A stretch of DNA of 39,473 bases from Bacteroidota bacterium. GTDB taxonomy: Bacteria > Bacteroidota > Ignavibacteria > Ignavibacteriales > Melioribacteraceae. The notes below the pieces were generated by a model. It was not told the DNA's origin, searched no databases, and worked only from the letters and a program-made list of their open reading frames with translations. Position numbers and translations under genes: made by a program. Every line of letters begins with the position of its first letter. The first letter of the stretch is position 1. This document shows, piece after piece, positions 1 to 9,136 of the stretch. The stretch is from contig JAJYXU010000037.1 of assembly GCA_021801605.1 (NCBI GenBank), positions 1 to 39,473 on the forward strand, in the 5' to 3' direction.

Positions 1-168
1 ACCGTCTGCGGATTTCTTTTCAATCCAAAGACATTCATCGTTCGACTGTGCAGTGACCTCAAATATGAAAAAGAAATTCGCAATACCGATTAGCAAGAGA
101 ACAACAGTGTATGCAAGGATAAATTTTTTCTGATTTTTGATCCAAAATTTTTTGAATATCTCTTTCAT
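1..168 (-). CDS. Unrecognised membrane-anchored protein, N-terminal part only
   Basis: An ATG at 168-166 opens a frame that stays open to the window edge (56 codons seen). The visible part has a basic, lysine-rich N-terminus, then one strong hydrophobic segment at about residues 17-36 (FILAYTVVLLLIGIANFFF), then a polar region beginning EVTAQSNDECLWIEKK. This suggests a protein anchored in the inner membrane by an N-terminal helix with its bulk outside or facing the cytoplasm. The start lies one base beyond the stop codon of the upstream GAF-phosphatase gene (stop 172-170), so it is almost certainly the last visible gene of the same minus-strand operon and probably acts in the same signalling module. 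The family cannot be named from so short a piece. Confidence 0.6.
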   Translation of the reverse strand, partial: MKEIFKKFWIKNQKKFILAYTVVLLLIGIANFFFIFEVTAQSNDECLWIEKKSADG

Positions 169-169
169 A

Positions 170-1849
170 TCATTTCACCTTTATCACAAGACATGTTATG
201 TCATCGGATTGCTCGGCGCCATGAGTAAAATCTTCTACACTGAATCTAATGTGAGAGAGAATGTTGTGAGAATTTTCTTGATATTTTTGACGCACAAGTT
301 CTTCAAGTCTTTTGTCTGAATATTCTTCCCATTTATCATTCATTGCTTCGGTAATGCCATCTGTAAAAAGAACAATTGCATCTCCGCTTTGAAGCTGCAC
401 AACTTCTGAAAGATATGGAACTACTGTTTGCATAACACCTAATATCATTCCGCCTTTTTTTAGTTTAGTAATTTCTCCATTTCGAATTAGAAGCGGCGGG
501 TTATGGCCTGCATTAACATAACTGATTTCTTTCTTTTCGTTATCAATGATTCCCCAGAAAAATGTTATGAAGCTCCCCATAGTAGTATTCTCGGCAACGA
601 GATCATTCATAAGATTTGTTGCGACTGCAAGCGGAAGTTTCATTTTACAAATAGACTTTAGAAATGCTTGAATGTTAGCCATCAACAAAGCGGCAGGAAC
701 ACCTTTACCGGATACATCTGCAATGGCAAACAAAACATTGTTGTTCTCCAGTTTAACTATATCATAATAATCTCCGCCAACCATGCGTGCAGATTTATTA
801 AAAGCAGCTATTTCAAAATTAGAAAGAACCGGAATTGATTTTGGTAATAAATTATTTTGAATATTCCGAGCGGTCTCAAGATCTTTTTCGAGCCGTTGCT
901 TATCCAGCGTTTCCTTAAACAAGCGTGCATTTTCGATCGAAATAATAGCAAGACTTCCCACAGAAGATACAAACTCAATATCAGATTGGGTGTACTGAAG
1001 TTCGTTAATCCGTTTCCCAAGAAGGATCAATCCTTTGGTTTCTCCTTTAATCTGCATTGGTACAATTAGGTCAACACCAACCTCGGCGAATGGTTTAAGT
1101 TCTTCAACAAATTCGTATCGTGTCATCGGTTTAATAAATTGGTTTGTATCACAACTTTTAAGAGCAGTTCTAAGATGTGTTTCATCAAAGCGATTCTCTA
1201 AAAAATTGAGAATATTTCCCGCACATGATATAACTGAGTATTTAGAAACCATCATCTGCCCGATTAAAGAATAGACAAGCATTTTGCTTACCATTTCGAT
1301 CTGCAAAATGCCGCTGAATTCTTTACTCAAATCGAAAAGTGAGCTAAGCTGGTTAACTTTAGCGTCAAGATTACGATTCGCCTTTTTCAATTTTTCAACA
1401 ACAATAGAATTTTCAATTGCAGTTGAACCAACATTTAGAATCGTTTTCAGAAAATTAATATCTTCATCTTCGTATGGTTTATTAGTTAATCTTTGCCCAA
1501 GAATTATTATCCCTTTAAGTCCATCCGTAGAATGAATTTCCCGAAGAACGGAAAAGTTATTGCGTTGAACGAATTCATTTATAAGTTTATCTGATTTATA
1601 TTCACCAAAGGAAATCTTTGGAAAATTTTCTAAAATTTGTTTTGGAATTCCTTTTACAGCGCTTATTTCAAGATTATTCCCTTCATTAAAAAGCGCAATT
1701 AATCCCTTTGTAGTATGAAACTTCCCAAAGCATGTAAGCAGGATATTATTGAGTGTAAAATTTAAATCAAGCGTTGAATTAATAAGATTGCTAAAATCTA
1801 CAAGAGCAGAAAAATTTCTAAGCGCGGCATTGTTATCTAATTGTTGCAT
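170..1849 (-). CDS. GAF-GAF-SpoIIE/PP2C serine phosphatase (RsbU-like)
   Basis: A soluble PP2C-type phosphatase that would dephosphorylate a STAS-domain anti-sigma antagonist. Two GAF-like sensor regions are inferred at about residues 20-160 and 170-310. A helical linker follows (EKDLETARNIQNNLLPKSIP), typical of SpoIIE-family proteins, and then the catalytic domain to the C-terminus. Metal-binding motifs are visible: GGDYYDIV near residue 360, IADVSGKGVPAALLM, VLFTDGITEA and SDDITCLVI. No membrane segment is present, so it probably senses a cytoplasmic signal. The gene is fourth in a minus-strand operon behind an RsbW-like kinase, with 5 bases between them. It is one of two SpoIIE phosphatases in the operon, so two different inputs may feed one switch. 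The domain family is secure; the target STAS protein is inferred from context. Confidence 0.93.
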   Translation of the reverse strand: MQQLDNNAALRNFSALVDFSNLINSTLDLNFTLNNILLTCFGKFHTTKGLIALFNEGNNLEISAVKGIPKQILENFPKISFGEYKSDKLINEFVQRNNFSVLREIHSTDGLKGIIILGQRLTNKPYEDEDINFLKTILNVGSTAIENSIVVEKLKKANRNLDAKVNQLSSLFDLSKEFSGILQIEMVSKMLVYSLIGQMMVSKYSVISCAGNILNFLENRFDETHLRTALKSCDTNQFIKPMTRYEFVEELKPFAEVGVDLIVPMQIKGETKGLILLGKRINELQYTQSDIEFVSSVGSLAIISIENARLFKETLDKQRLEKDLETARNIQNNLLPKSIPVLSNFEIAAFNKSARMVGGDYYDIVKLENNNVLFAIADVSGKGVPAALLMANIQAFLKSICKMKLPLAVATNLMNDLVAENTTMGSFITFFWGIIDNEKKEISYVNAGHNPPLLIRNGEITKLKKGGMILGVMQTVVPYLSEVVQLQSGDAIVLFTDGITEAMNDKWEEYSDKRLEELVRQKYQENSHNILSHIRFSVEDFTHGAEQSDDITCLVIKVK

Positions 1850-1854
1850 GACAA

Positions 1855-2289
1855 TTAGGAAAGATATTTTACTAAAATAACTTGATTTTTATTTCCGGTA
1901 AGAGTGGAGTACTTAACTTCATCCATAAGTTTTTTTATAAGAAACACGCCAAGTCCGCCGGCACGCTTCTGTTTATAGTAATGAATTAAGTCGGGTTCCG
2001 GCACACGTGCAGGATCGAAGTGATTACCCTCATCGGTTATTGTAATAATAAATTTGCTCTCTTCAAACTTTATAGAGATAAAAATGTTACCATCGGGAGA
2101 AAATTTGTAGGCGTGTTTAATAATGTTAGTGCATGCTTCATCTACAGCAAGAATTATTTTGCCGATTGTTTCATCGGAAAACCCGCTTTCTTCTGCCGCA
2201 GATTTTGTAAACTCTCTTATCAGAGCAAGATTGTCAGTTGTACTTTTAATAAGAAGTTCTTTCTCAAATATTTTATTAGAAGAATTCAA
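1855..2289 (-). CDS. RsbW-like anti-sigma factor / serine kinase (HATPase_c)
   Basis: A 144-residue GHKL ATPase of the RsbW/SpoIIAB type. In partner switching this protein binds a sigma factor, or phosphorylates a STAS antagonist on serine. The N box is AVDEACTNIIKHAYK, the G1 box ITDEGNHFDP and the G2 region GGLGVFLIKKLMDEV; all three ATP-site elements are intact and the length fits the family. The start is TTG at 2289-2287, two bases after the STAS stop codon. No ATG exists near the N-terminus, and an AAGG lies about 6 bases upstream inside the end of the STAS gene, so translation is probably coupled. It sits between a STAS antagonist and a SpoIIE phosphatase, the classic module order. Whether its sigma partner is the ECF factor at 4764-5366 is not shown by the sequence. 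Confidence 0.93.
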   Translation of the reverse strand: MNSSNKIFEKELLIKSTTDNLALIREFTKSAAEESGFSDETIGKIILAVDEACTNIIKHAYKFSPDGNIFISIKFEESKFIITITDEGNHFDPARVPEPDLIHYYKQKRAGGLGVFLIKKLMDEVKYSTLTGNKNQVILVKYLS

Positions 2290-2291
2290 AC

Positions 2292-2645
2292 TTAACCTTG
2301 AGAATCAAATTTTTGAAGAGCTTCTTTTTCTTCTTTGAAGAATTCGTATAAAATTGGGAAGCCGAGTAAATCGAAAATGTTGTAAACATTTTCTTTCATA
2401 TTAGAGAACTTGATATCACCGCTGTTTTCTCTCATTGTTTCTACGTAAGCCATAAAAACACCAAGCCCGGCGCTGCTTATATACTTCAACTCGTTAAAAT
2501 TAACTACAACTCTGAACTGACGTTCATCAAGTAATTTGTTGAAGATATTTTCGAGCTCCGGCGCGGTATGAGCATCAAGATACCCTTTCACATCAATCAC
2601 ACTCACAGAACCGACTCCTCGTAAGTTGACATTGAAATCCGCCAT
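2292..2645 (-). CDS. STAS-domain anti-sigma factor antagonist (RsbV-like)
   Basis: A single STAS domain of 117 residues. The conserved phosphorylation region reads KYISSAGLGVF; the second serine aligns with the serine phosphorylated in RsbV/SpoIIAA (SxGLG pattern), so it can be a substrate for the RsbW-like kinase encoded just downstream and for the SpoIIE phosphatases. The ATG at 2645-2643 is preceded by an AGGAG seven bases away, one of the clearest ribosome sites in this operon, which may give it higher expression than its neighbours, as an antagonist needs. The gap to the upstream phosphatase is 19 bases. A second STAS protein is encoded divergently at 5743-6081; the two differ clearly in sequence, so they may answer different partners. 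Confidence 0.93.
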   Translation of the reverse strand: MADFNVNLRGVGSVSVIDVKGYLDAHTAPELENIFNKLLDERQFRVVVNFNELKYISSAGLGVFMAYVETMRENSGDIKFSNMKENVYNIFDLLGFPILYEFFKEEKEALQKFDSQG

Positions 2646-2664
2646 TAAATGACTCCTGCTTTTA

Positions 2665-4710
2665 TTATTTTTTTTGATTCCACTTAAAAATTACCAATGT
2701 AATGTCATCGTGTTGAGAATGACTTTCAGAAAATACAGCCAATTCTTTCATTATGTTATTTGAAATTCTATCCAGATTCTCAGAGTAATTTTTCACTAAT
2801 AAAGAATCTAATCTATCATATCCAAAATCTTCTTCTAATTTATTTTTAGCTTCGGGAATACCATCTGAATAACAAATTATAATATCATTATTCTTCAATT
2901 GAATTTCCATTTCTTTTATTGAAGCGGCAAAACCGGCAGTGTAATCAAGACCCAATCCAATGCCGGCGGGCTGAAGACGCTTAATCTTTTCGGAACTGCA
3001 GACATGAATAGGTGTATGCCCAGCCCTTGCAAAATTCAGAACGCCGGTCTTTTTGTTTATAACACCATAAATTGCAGTAACAAAATTTTTTTTATCCAGA
3101 CTTACTTTTAAAATGTTATTCACATTAATCAAAAGTTCTCGCGGATTAAATATTATTTTTGAGAGAGATTCAAAAATTCCTTTCACTTCTGCCATAATAA
3201 AAGCGGCACTGATTCCTTTGCCCGAAACATCGGCTACTACAAATCCAAGTCTATCGTCTTCGAGTTCAAAAAAGTCATAGTAATCACCGCCAACTTCAAA
3301 TGCCGGTACAAATAGCGCTGATATGTGCAACTGGTCTGAAGTTGGAATTGTGCTTGGAAGAATTTTCCTTTGTATGTCGCGTGCAACATCAAATTCTTTT
3401 TCGAGCCGTTCTTTTTCGATTGACTCTTCAATCAGTTTTGCATTTTCGAGAGCAACTGCCGCATAATCTGCAAAAGCTTGAACCGCTTTTTTCTCATCCG
3501 GATCAAAATTATTATCCCTCTGCCTTGCAGCAAAAAGATAACCGTTAACAATTCCATGAACTTTCAAAGGTGCAATTGCAATTGATTTGAAAGTCTGTTC
3601 ATTATTTTTTATAATTGGATTAACAGTGTCATATTGGACGATTTCAATTGTGTCGTAATTGTTTTCGCCAGAACCAAACAGTTGATTTGTAACTCTATCG
3701 GCATCAACAAACCCGATATTATGAACTGAGCCGAGTTCAATATTATTGTCTTTCTTAGTAATGAGCCATGCAGAATCTGCATTACAGACACGTGTAGTAA
3801 TAGTTGTAATGGTTTCTGCCAATTCCTTAAAATCAAAAACTTGAGTGATAAGTTTTGTAAGATCCATCATCGAAGAAACTTCGTCCGCTTTACGGTCGAA
3901 TGCTTCGGCGGTAGGCAAATGAAAAAGAGTGGTAAAAAAGATTACACCAAAACTTATGATGCCGTAAATCATTACTAAACTTATAAAGGTGTGAAGACCG
4001 GGTGAAAAAGCAATAAGCATTTTACGCATAATGCTGTTTTCAATTACAATGGAGTAATCCAGAGCAAATAATACTGAAAGAACAACCGATATTATTAGTA
4101 AATAATATTTTTGCCTTTTCGTTAAGAATGCAATCCAGGAAACGCGTAAAGAGTTTAAAAATATTAATACAGTTGTTACATCATAAAATGAATCTTTAGG
4201 GTAATCAAAAGTTGGATCGAACTTTAAAAATAAATTTGAGAGAAAACTTAAAGCAAAAAATGCAAGCATTGTATTGAAGTAGGTGCTTGGATCTTTCTTT
4301 TGACGTAGGAAAGATAATTCACGGAATGTCGAGAAGATATAAACGGTGGCGCCTATAAAAACAGAGCTTAGAAGCACAGAGAAAAGCGAATTAAAAAGAC
4401 CTATTCCATTGCCGTTGTTTTGAGTTGCCAGTAACGCTTTAACAGTAGAGATAATGAAAAAAATTAAAGCTGCTAATATTCCGGCATTCAGCACTAACGA
4501 TAGCGGTGAATCGACTTTTGAATTAAGAAAACCATATACATAATTGAAAGAGAAAAAGACTGTGATGAAGACAAGAATTTCGTTGCCGATGAATAGCAAT
4601 AGCGAATCATGCTGAGGAAAAATAAGATTGAATAAAAAAAGTAGAATGAATACAATAATTGCATTTTCAAGTCCGCGTGCGCGTGTTAATATTTTTATTC
4701 TGTCACGCAT
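2665..4710 (-). CDS. Membrane-bound GAF-SpoIIE/PP2C serine phosphatase
   Basis: A large RsbU-type phosphatase with a membrane sensor half. About eight hydrophobic segments occupy residues 15-285. A GAF-like region follows at about 290-430, then the linker KEFDVARDIQRKILPSTIP, and the PP2C catalytic domain to the end with GGDYYDFFEL, VADVSGKGISAAFIM, IIICYSDGIPEA and HDDITLVIFKW. All metal-ligand aspartates expected for the family are present. It would dephosphorylate a STAS antagonist in response to an envelope or membrane signal. Start choice: an ATG at 4710 is used here; a TTG at 4734 would add eight residues (MALQKSKN), and neither has a clear ribosome site. The sigma factor gene ends 30-54 bases upstream, so it is the second gene of the operon. 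No frameshift or missing motif is seen. Confidence 0.92.
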   Translation of the reverse strand: MRDRIKILTRARGLENAIIVFILLFLFNLIFPQHDSLLLFIGNEILVFITVFFSFNYVYGFLNSKVDSPLSLVLNAGILAALIFFIISTVKALLATQNNGNGIGLFNSLFSVLLSSVFIGATVYIFSTFRELSFLRQKKDPSTYFNTMLAFFALSFLSNLFLKFDPTFDYPKDSFYDVTTVLIFLNSLRVSWIAFLTKRQKYYLLIISVVLSVLFALDYSIVIENSIMRKMLIAFSPGLHTFISLVMIYGIISFGVIFFTTLFHLPTAEAFDRKADEVSSMMDLTKLITQVFDFKELAETITTITTRVCNADSAWLITKKDNNIELGSVHNIGFVDADRVTNQLFGSGENNYDTIEIVQYDTVNPIIKNNEQTFKSIAIAPLKVHGIVNGYLFAARQRDNNFDPDEKKAVQAFADYAAVALENAKLIEESIEKERLEKEFDVARDIQRKILPSTIPTSDQLHISALFVPAFEVGGDYYDFFELEDDRLGFVVADVSGKGISAAFIMAEVKGIFESLSKIIFNPRELLINVNNILKVSLDKKNFVTAIYGVINKKTGVLNFARAGHTPIHVCSSEKIKRLQPAGIGLGLDYTAGFAASIKEMEIQLKNNDIIICYSDGIPEAKNKLEEDFGYDRLDSLLVKNYSENLDRISNNIMKELAVFSESHSQHDDITLVIFKWNQKK

Positions 4711-4763
4711 GTTTTTTGACTTTTGTAAAGCCAAGAAAATTATTTTTCAGTTGTTCAGCCACT

Positions 4764-5366
4764 TCAGTATGCCCTTAACTCTTTTTGATATGGTTCAAGA
4801 ATTATTTTTAGACTTTCACGTGCCCGGAAAATTCTTGATTTTATAGTACCGACCTCAATACCTAACTTATCGGCAATCTCTTTATAACTCAATCCGTCAA
4901 TATCTCTCAACACAAGCGGTATTTTAAGTTTTTCGGGTAATTTTTCAATCGAGCTTCTAACTAACTGCGGAATATCTACATCTTCAGAAAAAGGCCCGGT
5001 ACCGTATTCTGTGTCGGTATCCTTGATGGGAACAAAGATGCTTCGAACCCTCTTCTTTCTAAGGTAATCCCTGCATTTATTTACTGTAATTCTGTAAAGC
5101 CAAGTTGTAAACTTTGATTCAAAACGGAATTCATTCAGTTTGTGATAAACACTAATAAAAACGTCTTGAGAGATATCATCCACAAATTCAGTATCGCCTA
5201 AAGTAAGAAAAATTAAATTCCTCACTTTATCTTTATGCTTATATACAAGAATCCTAAAAGTAGATTCCTCGCCGCTAATAAAAGAACGAATTAGAATAAA
5301 GTCTTCTTCCTTTTCACTTTTTGATTCAGTAAAATCAAACTGTTCGTGATCTTTTACTATTTCCAT
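4764..5366 (-). CDS. ECF-type RNA polymerase sigma factor
   Basis: A 200-residue sigma-70 family protein of the extracytoplasmic-function type. Region 2 lies at about residues 30-105, with the core-binding and -10 recognition stretch FTTWLYRITVNKCRDYLRKK. Region 4 lies at about 130-190, with the helix-turn-helix LSYKEIADKLGIEVGTIKSR that reads the -35 element. Regions 1 and 3 are absent, as expected for ECF factors. It is the first gene of a minus-strand operon that continues with phosphatase, STAS and RsbW-like genes. No zinc-finger or single-pass membrane anti-sigma gene, the usual ECF partner, adjoins it. This makes control by the partner-switching proteins plausible, though it is inferred. 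The gene lies about 50 bases downstream of a palindromic repeat in the divergent intergenic region. Confidence 0.95.
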   Translation of the reverse strand: MEIVKDHEQFDFTESKSEKEEDFILIRSFISGEESTFRILVYKHKDKVRNLIFLTLGDTEFVDDISQDVFISVYHKLNEFRFESKFTTWLYRITVNKCRDYLRKKRVRSIFVPIKDTDTEYGTGPFSEDVDIPQLVRSSIEKLPEKLKIPLVLRDIDGLSYKEIADKLGIEVGTIKSRIFRARESLKIILEPYQKELRAY

Positions 5367-5422
5367 GTTTTTAGACGACAGTCTCTGTTTAATGTTCCTC
5401 TAAAACTTATGATTTATTGAAG

Positions 5423-5567
5423 AGAGACTTCTGAAAAATTATTAATGGCACGCAGAAGAACACTGATTAAGCAGGTTTACGCAGATCAAAATCCGTTAAA
5501 TCCGCGTCATCCGTGTGCTATTAAAAATGTTACCATTCTGTATAATCTTATTTTTTCAGAAGTCTCT
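5423..5567. repeat. Palindromic intergenic repeat element with 16-bp perfect inverted ends
   Basis: The 376-bp gap between the sigma factor and the STAS gene holds a nested inverted repeat. The outer arms, AGAGACTTCTGAAAAA at 5423-5438 and its exact reverse complement at 5552-5567, are 16 bp and perfect. Inside, TTAATGGCACGCAG (5442-5455) faces CCGTGTGCTATTAA (5511-5524) with 11 of 14 positions paired. The core (about 5456-5510) reads as repeated ACGCAGAT/AAATCCGC words typical of dispersed non-coding repeats. No open frame of note lies in it. The rest of the gap (5568-5742) is AT-rich; nothing was recognised in it apart from the GAGGAGA ribosome site before the STAS start. Confidence 0.7.
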
Positions 5568-5742
5568 GAAGATATATCACAAAAATTACGAGACTTAAAT
5601 TAGCTTTCTTTTTACAAGTCTATTCAATAATTTAATGTCCAATATAAATATTTGTAAATGATTATCTCCATTCTTTATTTTCAATCGGTATTGGATTAGA
5701 CAAAATTGATAACTAACTTGTAATCAAACTTGAGGAGAAACT

Positions 5743-6081
5743 ATGAAGGTCAAACAAGTCGAAAAATACGGAGCAGTAATAGTCGAGTTAAAAGGAAACG
5801 TGTTGGGTGGACCTGAAGCCCAAGAGTTTAGCGATCTTCTACATAAACTACTCGATGAAGAAAAGAAGAATATTATTATTGATTTGTCAGAGACAAAATT
5901 TATGAATAGTTCCGGACTTGGAATGTTAATTAGCGGATATACAACCGTAAAAAATGGCGGCGGCGTTATGAAACTGGCTAACGCAACAGAAAAAATTGAA
6001 AGTCTTCTTATCATCACAAAACTTATTACAATTTTCGAACATTATACTTCTGTTGACGAGGCAGTTGAAAGTTTCAAATAA
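5743..6081 (+). CDS. STAS-domain anti-sigma factor antagonist (second copy)
   Basis: A 112-residue single-domain STAS protein. The phosphorylation loop is KFMNSSGLGMLISGY, with the second serine at the RsbV/SpoIIAA phosphosite. The ATG at 5743 follows GAGGAGA with six bases between. The gene is transcribed away from the sigma/phosphatase operon and ends just before a strong hairpin terminator, so it forms its own transcript, possibly with some read-through into purA. Being divergent from a complete partner-switching operon, it may be a second antagonist with a different expression pattern, or it may serve another kinase elsewhere. It is clearly not a recent duplicate of the STAS protein at 2292-2645. 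Confidence 0.92.
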   Translation: MKVKQVEKYGAVIVELKGNVLGGPEAQEFSDLLHKLLDEEKKNIIIDLSETKFMNSSGLGMLISGYTTVKNGGGVMKLANATEKIESLLIITKLITIFEHYTSVDEAVESFK

Positions 6082-6096
6082 TTATAAATTTTTTAT

Positions 6097-6125
6097 AACT
6101 CCGGCAAAATTTTGCCGGAGTTTTT
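6097..6125 (+). terminator. Rho-independent terminator after STAS gene
   Basis: AACTCCGGCAAAA (6097-6109) is followed directly by its exact complement TTTTGCCGGAGTT (6110-6122), giving a GC-rich stem with an AT loop and a run of T at 6121-6125. It lies 15 bases after the STAS stop codon and 29 bases before purA. The near-perfect palindrome could also terminate weakly on the other strand. Confidence 0.85.
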
Positions 6126-6153
6126 ACCCACCTAAATTATATCCGAGGCATAA

Positions 6154-7422
<1,269 letters not shown>

Positions 7423-7504
7423 AATCCTTTTTACCCTTTCTTTTTTTAATTAGCGAAAACAGTTTCGTAAATTTCATCGAGTTAATTTTTATAAGGAAAT
7501 TGAA

Positions 7505-8728
7505 ATGAAAATGACAGGTGGACCTGCCTCTATGAATATTAAGCTCGTTTTAATAGTTATAGGAGCTGCAATTGCCTTCGGAACTCTTTACTACACTCAA
7601 AACATTGTGGTCAGACTGCAGGAACGTGAAAAAGAAATTGTAAAATTATATGCGAGTAGTTTAGAGTATATAGCCAACACAGAGTCACCCAATTCAGATC
7701 TTACATTTATATTTCAAAATATAATCCAGAGAATTGATTTTCCCCTTATTTTAACAGATGGAAATGACCAGGTTACTACAACAGCCCCCGGAAGCGGATA
7801 TAAAAACATTCCTCATAAATCTGATTTAAAAGGGACAGAACTTAAAAAATTCCTTTCTGAAAAAATAAAACTTCTTGCTTCAGAGCACCCGCCGATCGAT
7901 ATCAAATTTCCGGATGGAAAAGTACACCAGAAAATTTACTTTGGGGATTCAGAAATAATTACACGATTAAAGTACTATCCTTATCTCCAGATAATATTCG
8001 CACTTCTCTTTTTGATAATAGCATATTCAAGTTTCAGTTACATAAAGAGAAGCGAACAGAGTAACATTTGGGTTGGAATGTCGAAGGAAACAGCGCATCA
8101 GCTTGGTACACCTATCTCCAGCTTAATGGGTTGGAATGAAATGTTAAAAATGAATTTCACTAATCAAGATAAAGTTTTGGATATTTCCGATGAAATTAAT
8201 AGCGACTTAACGCGGCTAAATAAAATTACAAAACGATTTTCCAAAATTGGGTCCAAGCCCGAACTACATGATGAATCTCCTTACTTAACAATCGAACGTG
8301 TGGCAAATTATTTTCAGAGACGGCTGCCTCAGCTTGGCAAAAATGTATTAATAAGTATCCAAGGCGATAAAGAATTAAAAGGTAAAATGAATAACGAATT
8401 ATTCGAGTGGGTAATAGAAAATTTGATAAAGAATGCTCTTGACGCAATCGAAATCCAGGAAGGAAAAATTAATTTCAACATTAGTGAGAACCGCGGTAAA
8501 ATTGAAATTGAAGTTTCGGATAATGGTAAAGGAATTGAAGCAGGTAGAAAAAAAGATATTTTCCGTCCCGGTTATAGTACAAAACGACGTGGCTGGGGTT
8601 TAGGTTTAAGTCTTTCCAAAAGAATTATTGAAGATTATCACAAAGGGAAAATTTTTGTAAAAGAATCTACAATTAATGAAGGGACGATTTTTAAAATCAT
8701 CCTTCATGAATCAGAAAAAATTACATGA
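7505..8728 (+). CDS. Orphan membrane sensor histidine kinase
   Basis: A 407-residue two-component kinase. Hydrophobic segments at about residues 12-30 and 158-178 bracket a periplasmic sensor region of roughly 125 residues. The dimerisation and phosphoacceptor segment is SKETAHQLGTPISSLMGW, with the phosphorylated histidine in AHQLGTP. The ATPase domain has the N box WVIENLIKNALDAI, the G1 box VSDNGKGIEAG and the G2 region RRGWGLGLSLSKRIIEDYHKG. No HAMP domain is apparent between the second membrane helix and the His motif. No response regulator lies next to it, so its partner is elsewhere. The ATG follows AAGGAA by seven bases. The signal it senses cannot be told from the sequence. Confidence 0.93.
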   Translation: MKMTGGPASMNIKLVLIVIGAAIAFGTLYYTQNIVVRLQEREKEIVKLYASSLEYIANTESPNSDLTFIFQNIIQRIDFPLILTDGNDQVTTTAPGSGYKNIPHKSDLKGTELKKFLSEKIKLLASEHPPIDIKFPDGKVHQKIYFGDSEIITRLKYYPYLQIIFALLFLIIAYSSFSYIKRSEQSNIWVGMSKETAHQLGTPISSLMGWNEMLKMNFTNQDKVLDISDEINSDLTRLNKITKRFSKIGSKPELHDESPYLTIERVANYFQRRLPQLGKNVLISIQGDKELKGKMNNELFEWVIENLIKNALDAIEIQEGKINFNISENRGKIEIEVSDNGKGIEAGRKKDIFRPGYSTKRRGWGLGLSLSKRIIEDYHKGKIFVKESTINEGTIFKIILHESEKIT

Positions 8729-8920
8729 AAGATATTCCCTTTTTTACTTACATTTTTCCCCGGTAAGAAAGACTGTCGGATCAGAACAAACTAACGTTCG
8801 AGTAATTATTGCCTCTTTCCTCCGAAAAGAACTCAGAAACAAAGTTTTTTCTCTCAATTCTAAATTCCTATTTTTCGAATATTCTTGTTAACTGCTCAAA
8901 TTTTCTTTGGTATAATCTTT

Positions 8921-9006
8921 GTGTTCTTATTAGCGTAACACAATAAGCACCCTCGATACATTATCTTTAACTGCTATGGTCCGCCCTCAACCATGGCAGT
9001 TTTTTT
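8921..9006 (+). ncRNA. Candidate small RNA, about 86 nt, ending in an intrinsic terminator
   Basis: In the 408-bp gap between the histidine kinase and the dCMP deaminase, a TATAAT (8911-8916) is followed five bases later by a hairpin: GTG-TT-CTTATT (8921-8931) pairs with AATAAG-CAC (8942-8950), leaving TT bulged. A linker then leads to the terminator hairpin at 8969-9006, whose 11-base loop is C-rich (TCCGCCCTCAA). The layout of promoter-like box, 5' hairpin, unpaired linker and terminator is that of a small regulatory RNA. No known RNA family was recognised. The alternative is that only the 3' hairpin is real and it terminates the kinase transcript. The rest of the gap (8729-8910 and 9007-9136) holds nothing recognised. 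Confidence 0.35.
8969..9006 (+). terminator. Strong rho-independent terminator
   Basis: AACTGCTATGG (8969-8979) pairs with CCATGGCAGTT (8991-9001) over 11 bp with one T-G wobble; the loop is TCCGCCCTCAA and T's run to 9006. It ends either the candidate small RNA or the long kinase transcript from 240 bases upstream. Confidence 0.85.
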
Positions 9007-9136
9007 ATGTCCATAGATTTGTATGTTAAATTGGAAACAATTACTCAAAATTTCCGCTTTCTTTCAGTTTACAAGAGATATCCATTCAAAATATTTTGTA
9101 AATTTAATTTAGGAAGACACAATTTTAGGATGATTA

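Noticed and set aside
8676-8891. 71-codon frame after the histidine kinase
   Set aside because: It overlaps the kinase end in another frame, has no ribosome site, and its composition looks like translated non-coding AT-rich DNA.
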